Shown: positions 34,010 to 47,400 of the stretch, one piece after another
Numbering within the stretch: position 1 is the stretch's first letter
Layout: each line of letters starts with the position of its first letter
Origin: Planococcus citri
Lineage: Eukaryota; Arthropoda; Insecta; Hemiptera; Pseudococcidae
Length of the DNA: 64,000 nt
Reading direction: 5' to 3'
Assembly: GCF_950023065.1 (NCBI RefSeq)
Contig: NC_088680.1
Coordinates: 70,097,350-70,161,349, forward strand
Translations under genes and position numbers: made by a program
Notes under the pieces: generated by a model
The model's input: only the letters and a program-made list of their open reading frames with translations
Database searches by the model: none
Told to the model about the DNA's origin: nothing

Positions 34010-36427
34010 ATGGTAAGTTGAACTTGCTTTGCTATACCGCATTTCATAGAAATAATTACCATCATGGTTCAATTTTTTGCTATATTTTACTTATTCTATC
34101 GATGTTCCTTGTAGAAGTTTTCTGGGTAGAGATACTGTCCCCGAAATTTCAACACTTCACCGATGAATCTTATGTTTCATTATGATTTGTATTCGTATGT
34201 TCTAGCAACCTCAAATTCTATTGTTGAAAGAAGGTACCGAGGATTCTCAGGGTAAACCTCAACTAGTATCCAATATAAATGCCTGTCAAACAGTAGCTGA
34301 AGCAGTACGTACTACGTTAGGACCCCGTGGTATGGATAAATTAATCGTCGGCAGAAATGGACGAACGACCATCTCTAACGACGGTGCCACAATCATGAAA
34401 TTATTGGATATTGTACATCCAGCTGCCAAAACTCTCGTCGATATTGCTAAATCTCAAGACGCTGAGGTGAATATAACTGAATCGACGTATCTTATTTACC
34501 GAAACAGAATCTTAATCATTCATGTTTTGTTTTCAGGTGGGCGATGGAACTACCAGCGTTGTTTTATTGGCTAGTGAATTCTTGAAACAAGAAAAATGCT
34601 ACGTTGAAGAAGGCGTGCATCCGAGATATATCGTTAAAGCCATCAGAAAAGCAATCTACATCATTGTGAAGCGAATTGATGAATTAGCTCCCAAGGTATA
34701 TTTCATAACAGTCGAATATAGGGTAATTTTGCAATAGGGTGATGGAGATTTTTTGTTCAATCTAGATCGACAAAGGTCAAGAAGCTGAGTATCGTTCTTT
34801 ACTTGAAAAGTGCGCAGCTACTGCCTTGAGCTCTAAACTAATTCACCAACAGAAAGACTTTTTCGCTAAAATGGTCGTCGACGCTGTTCTAATGTTGGAT
34901 GATTTATTGCCTTTGAATATGATCGGTATTAAACAAGTTCAAGGAGGTGCTCTAGAAGTACGTAATGGAAATATCCGAAGAATCGAACTAATTTTGACAA
35001 GAACTTGGATTAATATTATTTTTTTTGCAGGATTCTGTTTTAGTCGATGGTGTAGCTTTCAAGAAAACTTTCTCTTATGCCGGTTTCGAGATGCAACCCA
35101 AAAATTACTTAAATCCCAAAATTGCTTTACTTAACGTCGAATTGGAATTGAAAGCTGAACGTGATAACGCTGAAATCCGAGTAGATTCAGCCAAAGTAAG
35201 TTATCATTACATATATCAAATACTACTATCATTTTGGGTTATTCTTTGTCGCTCATTTATTAACATTTTTTTTGTAGGAATACCAGAAAATCGTCGACGC
35301 TGAATGGCAAATACTGTACAATAAATTGGAACTAATACACAAAAGCGGAGCTCAAGTCGTTCTTTCGAAACTTCCCATCGGAGATGTAGCTACTCAGTAT
35401 TTTGCTGACCGGTAATGTTGATTTCTATCGGGGATACCGGTGTTTTAATTTTTTATTCAATGATGTATTCTCCTATTGTAGAGACATGTTTTGCGCTGGT
35501 CGCGTTCCCGATGAAGATTTAAAACGAACATTGAAAGCATGCGGAGGTGCTGTATTAACCACCGTTCACGATTTAAGTGACGCTGTTTTAGGAACTTGCG
35601 CTACATTCGAAGAAAAGCAAGTTGGAAGTGAAAGGTACGAGTTACTGCGTAGAAATCTTATTTAAATTCGATCAGTCGAGTAATTAATTCATAATTTCAG
35701 ATTCAACTTCTTCAAAGGTTGTCCTAATGCTAAAACTTGCACCATCATTTTACGAGGTGGAGCTGAACAGTTTCTCGAAGAAACCGAACGGTCTCTTCAC
35801 GATGCTATTATGATCGTGAGAAGAATGATTAAAAACGATTCGGTCGTAGCTGGTAAGTATTTTTTTAAATGTAATTTTGATTTGAATCTGAATATGTAGG
35901 TTTACTGAACTGACGATACGTAATTGAAATTTATAGGCGGTGGTGCGATTGAAATGCAACTTAGCAAAACTTTGAGAGATTACTCACGTACCGTTGCCGG
36001 TAAAGAACAACTGTTGATCGGTGCTATCGCTAAAGCTTTGGAAATCATTCCCAGACAACTATGTGATAACGCCGGTTTCGATGCTACGAATATTTTGAAC
36101 AAATTGAGGCAAAAACACGCCACGGGTAAGTGCTCTATTCCTGAATACCTAAATTTATTCCAAAATTATCCGTTATAACGTATCTCATTTTATTTTTTAG
36201 GAGATTGTTGGTACGGTGTCGATGTTACTAAAGAAGATATTTCCGATAATTTCGCCAAATGCGTCTGGGAACCGGCCATTGTCAAGAAGAATGCTCTAGT
36301 AGCTGCTTGTGAAGCTGCCTGTCTTGTTTTATCTGTAGACGAAACGATAAAAAATCCTAAATCGCAGAAGAGTGACGGAGGTGCTCCAAACATGATGGGT
36401 AGAGGTAGAGGCGGTAGGCCTATGTAA
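34010..36427 (+). CDS. CCT7: T-complex protein 1 subunit eta (CCT7)
   Basis: Ten exons join in frame to 544 aa (human 543): 34010-34012, 34206-34466, 34537-34695, 34766-34957, 35031-35195, 35278-35411, 35482-35634, 35701-35852, 35937-36125 and 36201-36427. Group II chaperonin motifs are present: TLGPRGMDKLIV, the ISNDGATIMKLLDI nucleotide loop, GDGTTSVVLLASEFL and the VAGGGAIEMQLSK region. Eta-specific features are the QPQILLLKEGTEDSQGKPQL start and the Gly/Arg-rich end (NMMGRGRGGRPM). The protein is one of eight subunits of the cytosolic TRiC/CCT ring that folds actin and tubulin. The first coding exon carries only the ATG codon, next to a GTAAGT donor. The gene appears intact. Confidence 0.97.
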
Positions 36428-38312
36428 AAAAATATTCGTTTTTCAATTTTTTTTTTCTTCGTAACGTTTATTGATCTTAACGTTTATTTGCATCGGATTT
36501 TTTGTCGTCACCTAACTTATATTACTTCATTTTTTTCGTTGCTACCGGTTCCATTTTGTAATTGTTTTTCTAATTTAAAGTCTTTAAGCCGTTTACTAAA
36601 TTTTGGAACAATATTACAACGTGTAACGTATTTATTTTATTTTATTAAAATTTTTGTAACTTGATGAAAGAAGTTGAGTTCGTTATTTGTGAAGAGGTTG
36701 AGAATTGAAATGGTTGGAATTAATCGTGATTGTAGTTCGAGCTTCGATATTGATCGAGTTAATTTTATTCGAAATTGAGTGAACATTCGTGAAAATGAAT
36801 TTGGTTGAATATGACCCCGAATAACCGTACTTGTCATATTTCTCTGCGCGTTCGGCGATCGTCTGAGCTTATTATTATTTAAATTTATTTTTATTCGTTG
36901 GATTATTATTTTTAAAGAGGAATTTCATATCTTCATCTTCCGTTGATCCCTTCCTTGCTTGAATTCAGTGAGTGATGGCAGAACTTTTGATTTTGTTATA
37001 TTCAATATTCATAGGCGTTGCTTAGGGATCACTTGGCTGTGATGAATTTTGATTCAATTTTTCTCGTATCCTTACAAATAGAAATGTAATATTTTTAAAA
37101 TGATTAATCGTTACTTCCGAGTCCTATCTTTCAATCTAATGATAAAAAAAATTTCATAAATTCAATCACGCCTGGAAAAATTGCTTAAAAAATTACCACT
37201 ACTTATCTAGCCAAGTGTTCCGATTCCCAAGTAATGTTTATGAATATGGCCCTTAGTTTCAGTTTTAGTTTCATTTTTTCCCCCATCAAATTCGTAACAT
37301 TTTAGAAATTTATTCGAAAACATTAACCATGAACTACCAAAAATCAGTTTTGTTTTTTATAGTTTTTATGCTTTAGTTTTCAGTTTTTCTCATTTCACTT
37401 TCAGTTTGAGTTTCGATTTCTTCATTTCAGATTCCATCACTGCATAAATTCAGTTTGTAACCAGGAATCAGTGATGGAAAACTGACACTGAAACTGGTTA
37501 AAACAAATTGAAACTGAAACTTGAAGGAGGAAACTGTTTTTTGATGGCTCATTTTTTCCAATAAATTTTTGAAATACGTAATACGAATTTGAAGGGGAGA
37601 GGAGACTGATACTGAAACAAGACTGAAACGAAAACCTGAAACTGAAATGCAAAAGTTTTGCCATCGTTTCCACGAATCCGAAAACTTCGAGTTAGGCTTT
37701 TGAAGAGTAATTATTGAAAATCTAAATCAGTCTTGACTTGATTAATGATGAAGAATGAAAAAAAATTATATGAATAAAATTGTTGGAATTAAGTATTATT
37801 TAAATTGAAAATAATAAAAATTCTATTTTGATAAATACAATAATAATTAATTATAATTTCAATTTTTTCATAATTATTTTAATAACAATATTTTTGTTGA
37901 TACATTTTTTTTAAATAGTATTATTTTTAATTATTTAATGTTATCAAGTTGAACGCCAATAACGCCTTATTACTTAAAAATATAAAAACCTCCAAAAAAA
38001 GCTAGGCTACTACTTTTATTCAATTCATATTTCTTTGAACTTGATGTTATCATTATTGATTAATTTTAAAAAAATTGAAAATCGATAAATCAATGCATTA
38101 AGTTCTGCAATTCTTGCAATAATAATTATTGAACAGAATACCATACTTCGGAGTGTTGGACCTGGTCTTCAATGCTCTGTACATTTCACACAATATTCGA
38201 TTCAAAAATCTGTATGTTTGTCTAAATGAACCGCCATAGATTTCTTATCGGAGTAACGCTTTCTCCGCTCTTAATATGTATTCGCACAGTTAAAGCAGGG
38301 TATTTCGCTATA
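36428..38312. other. CCT7 3' flank and gene-poor spacer
   Basis: Trailing AT-rich sequence with no exon. A GAAAC-rich inverted repeat occupies about 37205-37680. The stretch 37740-38110 is very AT-rich, and a foldback element begins at 38313. Confidence 0.5.
37205..37680. repeat. GAAAC/GTTTC-rich imperfect inverted repeat
   Basis: The left half carries repeated 'agtttcagttttagtttca'; the right half carries the complement 'gaaactgaaact', with matching unique pieces ('catcaaattcgtaacattt' against 'aaatacgtaatacgaatttg'). It looks like an old foldback element carrying a simple repeat. Confidence 0.5.
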
Positions 38313-40050
38313 GTCCGGCATATGACAATAGGAGTAATTGCACCCACCCCCCGCCGATCCTCCGGGACAACTTTTTTCTTAAATGGGACATCGTAAGGAA
38401 CATTTTAAAGCAAACTTGCCGAAAAAAAAGTTGGCCTTACTTACAAAATGGCGGCCATTTTGATTGACAGGTCAGCCGAAATCGCAGATTTTGCGTTTCA
38501 AAATAGGACTTGCACGAAATTTTTCAAACCTTACAAAGGTAGATCGAAAGATCATGCAAAAATTTATCACCTGTCGAAATTTCAAGTGCTAAAGTGCGTT
38601 TTTTGATTTTTGGTGAATTTTTGAAAATCGAACTTAGGCCAAAAATGAGGGGAAAAAATCAAAATTTTACCAAATTGATCCAGAAAGCTGAAATTTGGGA
38701 TATGCCCTATTTTCGATATGCCAATACGATTGGAAATGATTTCAACCCGTTTTGAGCAGTTTTGGAGCCTCTAACAGATTTTTGAAACTCGAAATTCCCA
38801 CAAAATTCCATCAAATTGGAGCTGTAGAGCTGAAATTTATTCTAAAAACTGATTTCAATACGCTACGAAATCGACTGCTGGTGGATTTCAAGTCGTTTTG
38901 AAGCCTCCAGCGACCTTTTGAAAATTCCTGAAGCCTCCAGCTGATTTTTGAAACTTGAAATTCCCACAAAATTCCGTCAAATGGAGATGGAAAGCTGAAA
39001 TTTACTCTACACTCCAATTTTAACACCCTCTGAAGACGACTTCAGGTGGGTTCAAGTCATTTTAGAGCCTCCGGCGACTTTTTTGAAAATTACTGGAGCC
39101 TTCAGTAGATTTTTGAAACTTGAAATTCCCGCAACATTAATTTATCAAATGGAGTTGGCAAGCTGAAATTTACTTCGCAGAGTACATGGTGGTTTCAAAT
39201 GGTTTTGAAGCTTCCAGCTACTTTTAGGAAATTTCAATTTTCCAAAGAAACGCCATATAACCTTTCAAAAAGTCGCTGGAGGTTTCAAAACGACTTGAAA
39301 TCCACCAGCAGTCAACTTCGTAGCGTATTGAAATTAGTTTGCAGAATGAATTTGGACTCTCCATTTCAGTTTGATGAAATTTTGTGAAAATATAAAGTTT
39401 CAAAAATCTACTGGAGGCTCCAGTAATTTTCAAAAAAGTCGCTGGAGGCTCTAAAATGACTTGAACCCACCTGAAGTCGTCTTCAGAGTGTGTTAAAATT
39501 GGAGTGTAAGGAAATTTCAGTTTTCCGTCTCCATTTGATGAAATTTTGTGAAACTCTAAATTTTCAAAAATCTACTGGAGGCTCCAGTAATTTTCAAAAA
39601 AGTTGCTGGAGGCTCCAAAACGACGTAAAATCCACCAACAGTCGACTTCGTAGCGCATTGAAATTAGTTTTTAGAATAAATTTCAGCTTTACAACTCCAA
39701 TTTGATGGAATTTTGTGGGAATTTCGAGTTTCAAAAATCTGCTGGAGGCTCCAGAACTGCTCAAAACAGTTTGAAACCGTTTCCAATCGATTTGGCATGT
39801 CGAAAATAGGGTATATCCCAAATTTCAGCTTTCTTGGTCAATTTGGTAAAATTTTGATTTTTTCCCTTATTTTTGGCCTAAATTCAATTTTCAAAAATTC
39901 ACCAAAAATCGAAAAACGCACTTTAGCACTTGAAATTTTGACAGGTGATGAATTTTTGCATGATCTTTCGATCTACCTTTGTAAGGTTCGAAAAGTTTTG
40001 TGCAAGTCCTATGTTGAAACGCAAAATCTGCGATTTCGGCTGACCTGTCA
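38311..40050. mobile_element. GTCCGGC-family foldback element, right end missing
   Basis: Starts with TA then GTCCGGCATATGACAATAGG and a C-rich run, followed by 'ggccttacttacaaaatggc', 'ttgacaggtcagccgaaatc' and internal units with GGAGGCTCCAG/CTGGAGCCTCC spaced roughly every 80-150 bases. The second arm returns to 'gatttcggctgacctgtcaa' and stops at about 40050, where NOP56-like sequence begins; the terminal 150 or so bases of that arm are missing. Apparent open frames inside are arm translations. Confidence 0.8.
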
Positions 40051-40476
40051 ACCACTACTTGTTCTCCAAGTAAAACAGTCAAATTCGGAGCTACCGGAAG
40101 ACATTCCAGTTTTTAAATATTGAAAAAATGGACGACTGACAATTCGCCAAGCCAATAACACCATGGGTAAACTTCAATATATTTTCCAAGTCAATCGGTA
40201 AAATACCTATCATATCCATTCTTATAAAAATAGAAAAATTAATCACTTTCAACATTCATATTAGGGGAAAAATTGAAAACACATGAAATATTTTCATACC
40301 TGTAGAACTTCTAGCAGCGTCTGAAATAGCTTTAGCCTCAGCTGAATCCATCACGATTTCTTCCAGCTCGTCCAATTTTTCTTCAGATAGCTCCTTCCTA
40401 TTTCCCCACTTTAGCATACAGGTAATTATCCGGAACAATTTGATATAATTCCGGGAAGTGATAAGAATACCATTCC
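40050..40476 (-). pseudogene. NOP56: NOP56 pseudogene fragment
   Basis: On the minus strand, an acceptor-like CCCTTAG at 40477 precedes EWYSYHFPELYQIVPDNY, then after a one-base shift GNRKELSEEKLDELEEIVMD and SAEAKAISDAARSS. This is the order of the NOP56 core (EWY-YHFPEL, GNR-EL-E-KLE-LEE, D-AKA-AI--ASRSSMG). After an intron-like gap comes PIDLENILKFTHGVIGLANC and, in another frame, APNLTVLLGEQ, matching the next part of the NOP domain. NOP56 is a box C/D snoRNP core protein. The frameshifts and stops (AAATAG around the shift) make it non-functional. The retained intron-like gap argues against a processed copy. It ends abruptly at the foldback element. Confidence 0.75.
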
Positions 40477-40499
40477 CTAAGGGAATAATGGTAACCCAG

Positions 40500-40662
40500 A
40501 ACCATATGACATAGATACGTCGCGTGTTGTCAATATTTTCATGTCTTTTTTTACATACCTATAAATAAGGTTCTTTTGAAGTAGGTACATACATATTTCT
40601 ACATCGCGTCAATTTTTTCTAAATCTGTGTTGCAGTTTTTATGGACTGAATTTTATATCTCG
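40500..40662 (+). promoter_or_regulatory. Promoter and 5' untranslated exon of secreted Ig gene 1
   Basis: A TATAAATA box at 40560-40567 is followed about 95 bases later by the donor TCG|GTAAGTT at 40662. The arrangement is conserved in the duplicate at 55277-55373, including the flanking 'tcatgtctttttttacatac'. Conservation of the box and donor in both copies supports a real promoter and leader exon. Confidence 0.55.
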
Positions 40663-41456
40663 GTAAGTTGATATTTTTCAATTAAAACAAGCCATCTGCT
40701 ACTCTCCGATTGCAAGAGAGTTTTTACATTTTGCTTTTTACTTATTGGTTGCTCTTAATAATTAATACTTAATGCTTTTTTAAAATTATTATTCAAACAA
40801 CTCTCTATGGCATGATACATTTTTCAATTTCTTACAAAAAAACAAAGACGAAACAAAAATGAAAGAGCTTGGTTTTTTTCATTTTCATGTGCGGAGTTGA
40901 CATTTTTTTATTTCAAAATTTTAAAATTTTAATGGTGGTTTTTTAGAAATTCCAATTTTGAAAGAGAAAAGCCAAAAGGTCCGAACCAACCGAGGGCAAA
41001 AAATTTCGAAAATTTGTATTTTCATTCTTAGATGTAAAAGCAATGCTTTTTTTCATGTGATTAAGTAGTATGATTATTTTTTTATTTTTGAAAATTTTAC
41101 CTATAAATTGAATGATGGTTTTGCCGAAATTCCAAGTTCTAAAAAAATACAAGGCACTGAAGGCAGCTTTCAAAAATTTTATTTTGGAGAAATAAAAAAA
41201 AAGTTTGTGTTTCATGCGAAGAGTTCCTTTTTTTATTTAAAAATTTGGAGCTAGAATAATTGATTGTTAGATAGTTTGATTTTGAAAAAGAACTGACAGC
41301 CCCCCCCCTTAGTTTTGTCCCTGGGTGTGATATAGTGAATGGTGTAGGTAATTACTAATTAGGTAAATACTTACATTTTCTCTAGGAACACACGACAGAT
41401 CCATCTCATATCAACGGATTCTTTTTTCAGGTTATCTGTAATTCAAAAATACAAGG

Positions 41457-44400
41457 ATGATGCGAAACTCATTTGTTTTACTGATGATATTGATTGCATA
41501 TTCAGCATATTCTTCTGGTGAGTACTACCCCAACACTACCCAACCAGATGTTTTTAATAGGGAAGAGCGGGGCGCGGGGTGACGTCACAAGGTGTATAAA
41601 TGGTTGCCGGCTGCCTCAGTTCGCCGTCCGAATTGGAGGCGGATAACAACAGAAAACGAAGCTTAGAAGCATACTAAAAATGAATTTTCCCCTCCCATTT
41701 TTCTACGAAATGAGGGGGTTTTGAAAATTTTAGGTTCGGACATGAACTAAAGCCAATGACATTTCCTATCGATTGGTACAGATTTTTTTCAATTTCATAC
41801 AGAAATGACGATTTTAACATTTGCATAACAAGGGAACCTCTTGAGGTGTCCGCCTCCGATTTGAACGGGACTGCCATTTTTGGAAAGAGCATGTTCTAAA
41901 TCCCCCAAATCCAAATTTTCAGCTGCCCAAGTTCATTTTTCGAATTTTGGCGAATTTTTGAAAATTCAAAATTGACTGTTTTTGGCGATTTATGCTTTTT
42001 TAAAAAAAGTACGTACATGACCAATAAAAATGGTCAACATAAGTCCCAAAACTAATATTAATTCCCCAAATCCAAATTTCACCATTTCCAGCCATTCTGG
42101 AGCCTCCATCGCTATTTTTAAATTTCTCCAGAATTTTGAATTTGCTCCATAAGGCGTGAATATGCAATTGGGCAGCTAAAAATTGAGTTGCGTGTTATAC
42201 TCGATCTGTTTAACGAGTTTATTCACATTTCAGTCGATTTTGGGGCGGACACCTCAAGAGTGGTTTTTTGACCAGCCTTTTTCAAATAAAAAATCCAAAA
42301 AAATCAGAAGTTTTCCATTTGCGAGGAAATTTTTGAAATTTGCACGAATCGCCGTATTTTGTCCACAACTAACCTCCCGAGGCCGAATTCCGCCATTTCC
42401 CACCGATCTGGAGCCTCCAGCGCGATTTTTAAATTTCTCCAGAATTTTCAATTTGCTCCAGAAGGCGTGAATATGCAATTGGGCAGCTAAAAATCGAGTT
42501 GTGTGTTATACTCGATCTGTTTAACGAGTTTATCCACATTTGAGTTGCCCAAATAATTGCATATTCACGCCTTCTGGAGCAAATTCAAAATTCTGGAGAA
42601 ATTTGAAAGTAGCGCTGGAGGTTCCAGAATGGCTGGAAATGGTGAAATTTGAATTTGGGGAATTAATATTAGTTTTGGGACTTATTATCACCATTTTTAT
42701 TGGTCAATTACGTACTTTTTAAAAAAAGCATAAATCGCCAAAAACAGTAAATTTTGAATTTTCAGAAATTCGCCAAAATTCGTAAAATGAACTTGGGCGG
42801 CTGAAAATTTGGATTTGGGGGTTTTAGAATATGCTCTTTCCAAAAATTGCGGTCCCGTTCAAATCGGAGGCGGACTCCTCAAGAGGTTCCCTTGTAAGTA
42901 TTCTTGATTTTTATTGACAGATTTTTATGCATAGGTAAAAAGTTGAAAAAACGCCTTCACTCGGTGAAATTAACTCATCACAAAAGAATCATAATTCGAA
43001 AAAATTCAAAAAATAAACAAGTTTTAATTTTTTTGATGTGAGTGTGATTTTTATAAACTTTTTCATGAAATACGTCAGAAAGAGGTCAGAATAAGACAAC
43101 TGAATAAATTTAAACTTTTTTTAATGTTTGGGATTGAAAACTGAATTTTTTTCGAATTTTGATTTTGTTTTGAGAAGTTCATTTTATCGAGTGAAAGGGT
43201 TTTTTCAACTTTTTCAACGGATACGTGAAAATAGGGGTCAAATGGGTCAACTTTACCAATCAAAACTTTGTTTTATGTTTTAAATAAAAAATTCGCATTT
43301 TTTCGCAAACTTTAAATTTTTTTAAATCGACTTTGCGACAACTTACCATCCTAATTTTTTAATACGTTGTTCAGCATGAACAGTTGTCCGTAATATATTT
43401 TTTTCAGAATTTTTGAGAGTCGGAACGATATGAAAACTACGTTTCGAAACTTTTTGAGCTAATTTTTTGTACGAAAAAAAGTGGCAACACTGATTTTTAT
43501 GACATCACCAAAAAGCCTTTCAAAACTCCTAACTATGGGGAAAAGTTCCATTTTGGTAGGTATCGCGGTTATCGAGCAATCCACTGCTGAAATGGATGAT
43601 ATTTTAGGTTCACTGAAAACTTTGACACCCCCTGGCTGCCTTTAAAAATGGGCTAGAGGGCTGCGATTTGCGCCATTGGTCATCCCTTCGGAAGGTCTTT
43701 CCACACGAAAAATTTCAAAAAAATCGCCGAACCCACCTACCACTTGTTGGTTAGGGTGGTCCTTATTTTATCGAAGTTGGAATTTTCTTGCTCCCACCCC
43801 CCAAAGTTGTTCCATTTGATGGAAAAATAAATCCTACGAAGTTTCAACCCCCTACGTAAAAAAAAAGTGGTGCCGAATGCCCCCCAATTTTTCAAAAAAA
43901 TTGAAAAATAGAAAATGATGCAATTTTTTTAAATTGTTGATTGTTTTCAATCTATTGCACCCCCATATTCCCCCTTTGAACCAAAACAGCCCCCAGAAAT
44001 TTTTTATCCCCCTCCCTTGTGAGAAAACAGTAATTTGCTATTTTGCCATACCTAGGTATTGGGGTGGAGTGGAAAAATGTATAGTCTCAATTTCGCTGAA
44101 ATTGAAGTATGTTGGAGATTGTGAGTTGAAATGACCCCGAAAAAATTTTCAGCCCCCCACGTGCCCCTGCGGTGGAACTGTGGCCCCCAAAGTAGGGCCA
44201 TTTTGGGGGAAAACCCTGTTTTTTGAATTCAAAAGTACTAATACTTACCCATTTTTTCCGAAAACAAGTAGCATTCAAAAGGTGCGATTTGAGATGATGA
44301 ATCGAATGGCGTAATCGGTTTTTTGATTTGACCCCCGCTAACCCCTCCAAAAAACGCTTGAAAAGTCGCAAATCGGCGGTTTTTTGCTATTTTAATTGAA

Positions 44401-47400
44401 TTTTAAAAAGTAGAAGAGATCTTTTTTCAAATATTTCGATAGTTAGGGGAGGAAGAAAGGCGGGTAAGAAAGGGGATTAGAATTCATTCAAGTTGGAATT
44501 TTTCAGGTCCACAATCCTCATTTTCAGAGACAACTGGAAAAAATTGCAAAAAAACAAAACTCTGAGAAAAAATGGAAGAAAAATTTGAAAATTCAATTTA
44601 AAAAAATAAGCACCTTGTTTCATTTTTGGGAACAAATTACAACTTTTTTTTTGAAGGCACATAACATAATTTTGGCAAAAGAAATTGTGGCTCTTAAAAA
44701 AAATAACATATTATTTTATGGCACTTTTGCTAAAAAAGCAGGATTTTTTAAGTAATTTTAACATTGAGTGACATTTTTTTACGATTCTGGCAAAAGAACA
44801 AGAATCTTGACCAAAGGTCAAATTTTATAGATGTTCTGTCAGAAAATCAAGATTTATGAGAATTTTCGCAAATCAAGTGAGAATTTTAGACAATTCTGGC
44901 AAATAGGGGAAACAGTTTTGGCAATTTTGACCAAAGGCAAAATTTTATGGCAGCTTAAAGTAAAAAATGAAAAAAACATTATTTTTTGAACTTTTTTTTG
45001 GAAATTGTTTTTGGGAATCTGGGGCTCAAGGGTAGCGCCAAATGAAATTTTTGTAAGAACCAAAATTTAGAAAATTCTCCAAGAAACAACTTTTATTCCA
45101 TGATTTTTCTTGTTGGAATTTAAGGTGGTAGGGAAGTTTTGAATGTGAGGGGTGCCTTCAAGAAAGGGGGAGAAGTGGAAATTGGAATACGAGCTAAATT
45201 CATATCATCATGTGTTTCAATGTGAAAAGTAATAAACAGTCATAAAATTACGTTATAAGTCAAGATCGACTGTATTATTTTTTTCAATTAAAATAGCAGA
45301 AAACCGCCGATTTGCGACTTTTCAAGCGTTTTTTGGAGGGGGTAGCGGGGGTCAAATCAAAAAACCGATTACGCCATTCGATTCATCATCTCAAATCGCA
45401 CCTTTTGAATGCTACTTGTTTTCGGAAAAAATGGGTATTGGTACTTTTGAATTCAAAAACAGGGGTTTCCCCCAAAATGGCCCTACTTTGGGGGCCACAG
45501 TTCCACCGCAGGGGCACGTGGGGGGCTGAAAATTTTTTCGGGGTCATTTCAACTCACAATCTCCAACATACTTCAATTTCAGCGAAATTGAGACTATACA
45601 TTTTTCCACTCCACCCCAATACCTAGGTATGGCAAAATAGCAAATTACTGTTTTCTCACAAGGGAGGGGGATAAAAAATTTCTGGGGGCTGTTTTGGTTC
45701 AAAGGGGGAATATGGGGGTGCAATAGATTGAAAACAATCAACAATTTAAAAAAATTGCATCATTTTCTATTTTTCAATTTTTTTGAAAAATTGGGGGGCA
45801 TTCGGCACCACTTTTTTTTTACGTAGGGGGTTGAAACTTCGTAGGATTTATTTTTCCATCAAATGGAACAACTTTGGGGGGTGGGAGCAAGAAAATTCCA
45901 ACTTCGATAAAATAAGGACCACCCTATTGTTGGTCCAATTGACGTGGAATGACCCTTGTAGGAAAAAAGTTGAATGAATTAAAAGCGTCTGAAAATGAAA
46001 AATTATGCCAAGGGAAATTTTTGAATTCCTCTTGGTCGCTTCAGTCATTTAATATTTTTTCTAAAGGTCGTGTAGAAAAGTTGAGTACACCACCAATGTG
46101 TTCCTGAGACTTCAGGCTACAAGTTGAGCACACAAGCTACTTATGTAATAAGTGAACTAATCTCGGCGCTAGAGCGAGCAGTCCATGAAAGTTTCACTAC
46201 TGTTTACTCTCACGACCTGAGATCTTTTCATCTCTCATTCCAAATCGAAATTTCACTAACTTCTAGTCATCATATCACCATCATAAACATATAATCTTAA
46301 AACCAAAAGTTCAAGTTTCCATTCGTGTATTTACAATCCCTGTAGGTAAGTCCAAATACATTTCGATTTCTATCGCTGCGTGAGGGCGAAATGTGACTAA
46401 TTTTCCGGACGACCCTAGTAAGAATTCTAGATTTTTCAGGTAGGATGTAGGTAGGGAAGTACGTACCTATACTTAGCCACATACAAACTCAGCATTGGTA
46501 CACTCTCCGCAGATAATGAATAAGTACCTAGAAATACTGTTGCTAATTGTCTCATTTTTAGAAAAATATGGTTGAGAATCCTACACACTCGCCTATGAAT
46601 TCTTAGTACATATTAACAAATCCTAATATTAGTGCCTTTAATGTTATTTTTTCAGGAGTTATGATGTCTTACGAAAATACTACTGTTCTCCATTACACTC
46701 CGAAAGAAAACATCTCTATTACCTGTACTGGTACAGGCGAAGACACAGTCACATGGATACCTGAAGATATAGTGAAAGTAAGCATTTAAAACACTTTAAA
46801 ACACGAGTACCTAGTGCAGTATCTACCTCCTCCCATTTTCAATTTAAAAGTTTTGGAATTACGAAAATCTGGATAAAATGCTCTTAAAAGTCTGGCTAGT
46901 TTTTTTGAGAAAGTTTACCAGGGGTGCTATGGGGGGCTTCAAAAGAAGACTGAAATTTTTCATCCCCGAATTCCAAATTTGACCCCCCTCCTCTTTTTGA
47001 AGGCCAAATTCTTTTTGCACCTTTTCGAGGTGCCCTCGAGGACTGAAATTAAAAGTGGGCTTTTATCGGTGTCCCAACGAAGTGCTCCCCCACATTTTCA
47101 GCATTTTTCGTCAATTTTTAGAAGTTTTGGAATTGCGAAAATCTGGAAAAAATGCTCTTGGAAGTGTTTATTAGCAAAGTTGTAAAATCTAAAATTTCAA
47201 ATAATATGCATACCTACGGAGCTGAAATTTTCACCCGTAGTTTTAAGGGGCTTGAAAAGAAGACTCAATTTTTTTTAGCCCCAAATTCTAAATTTTAACC
47301 CCCTTTTTGGGGCTCAATTTTTTTGGACCTCTTCGAGGTGCCCTCGAGGTCTGAAATTGAAGGAGGCTTCAATCGGATTGCAAAAAATTTGAAAGAAATA

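Noticed and set aside
40256..40438. 60-codon minus-strand frame as a small gene
   Set aside because: It is the middle part of the broken NOP56 copy; sequence on either side continues the same protein in other frames.
43934..45744. Two identical 66-codon frames on opposite strands as a duplicated small gene
   Set aside because: They are the same stretch of the two complementary arms of one foldback element, with no start context or splice support.
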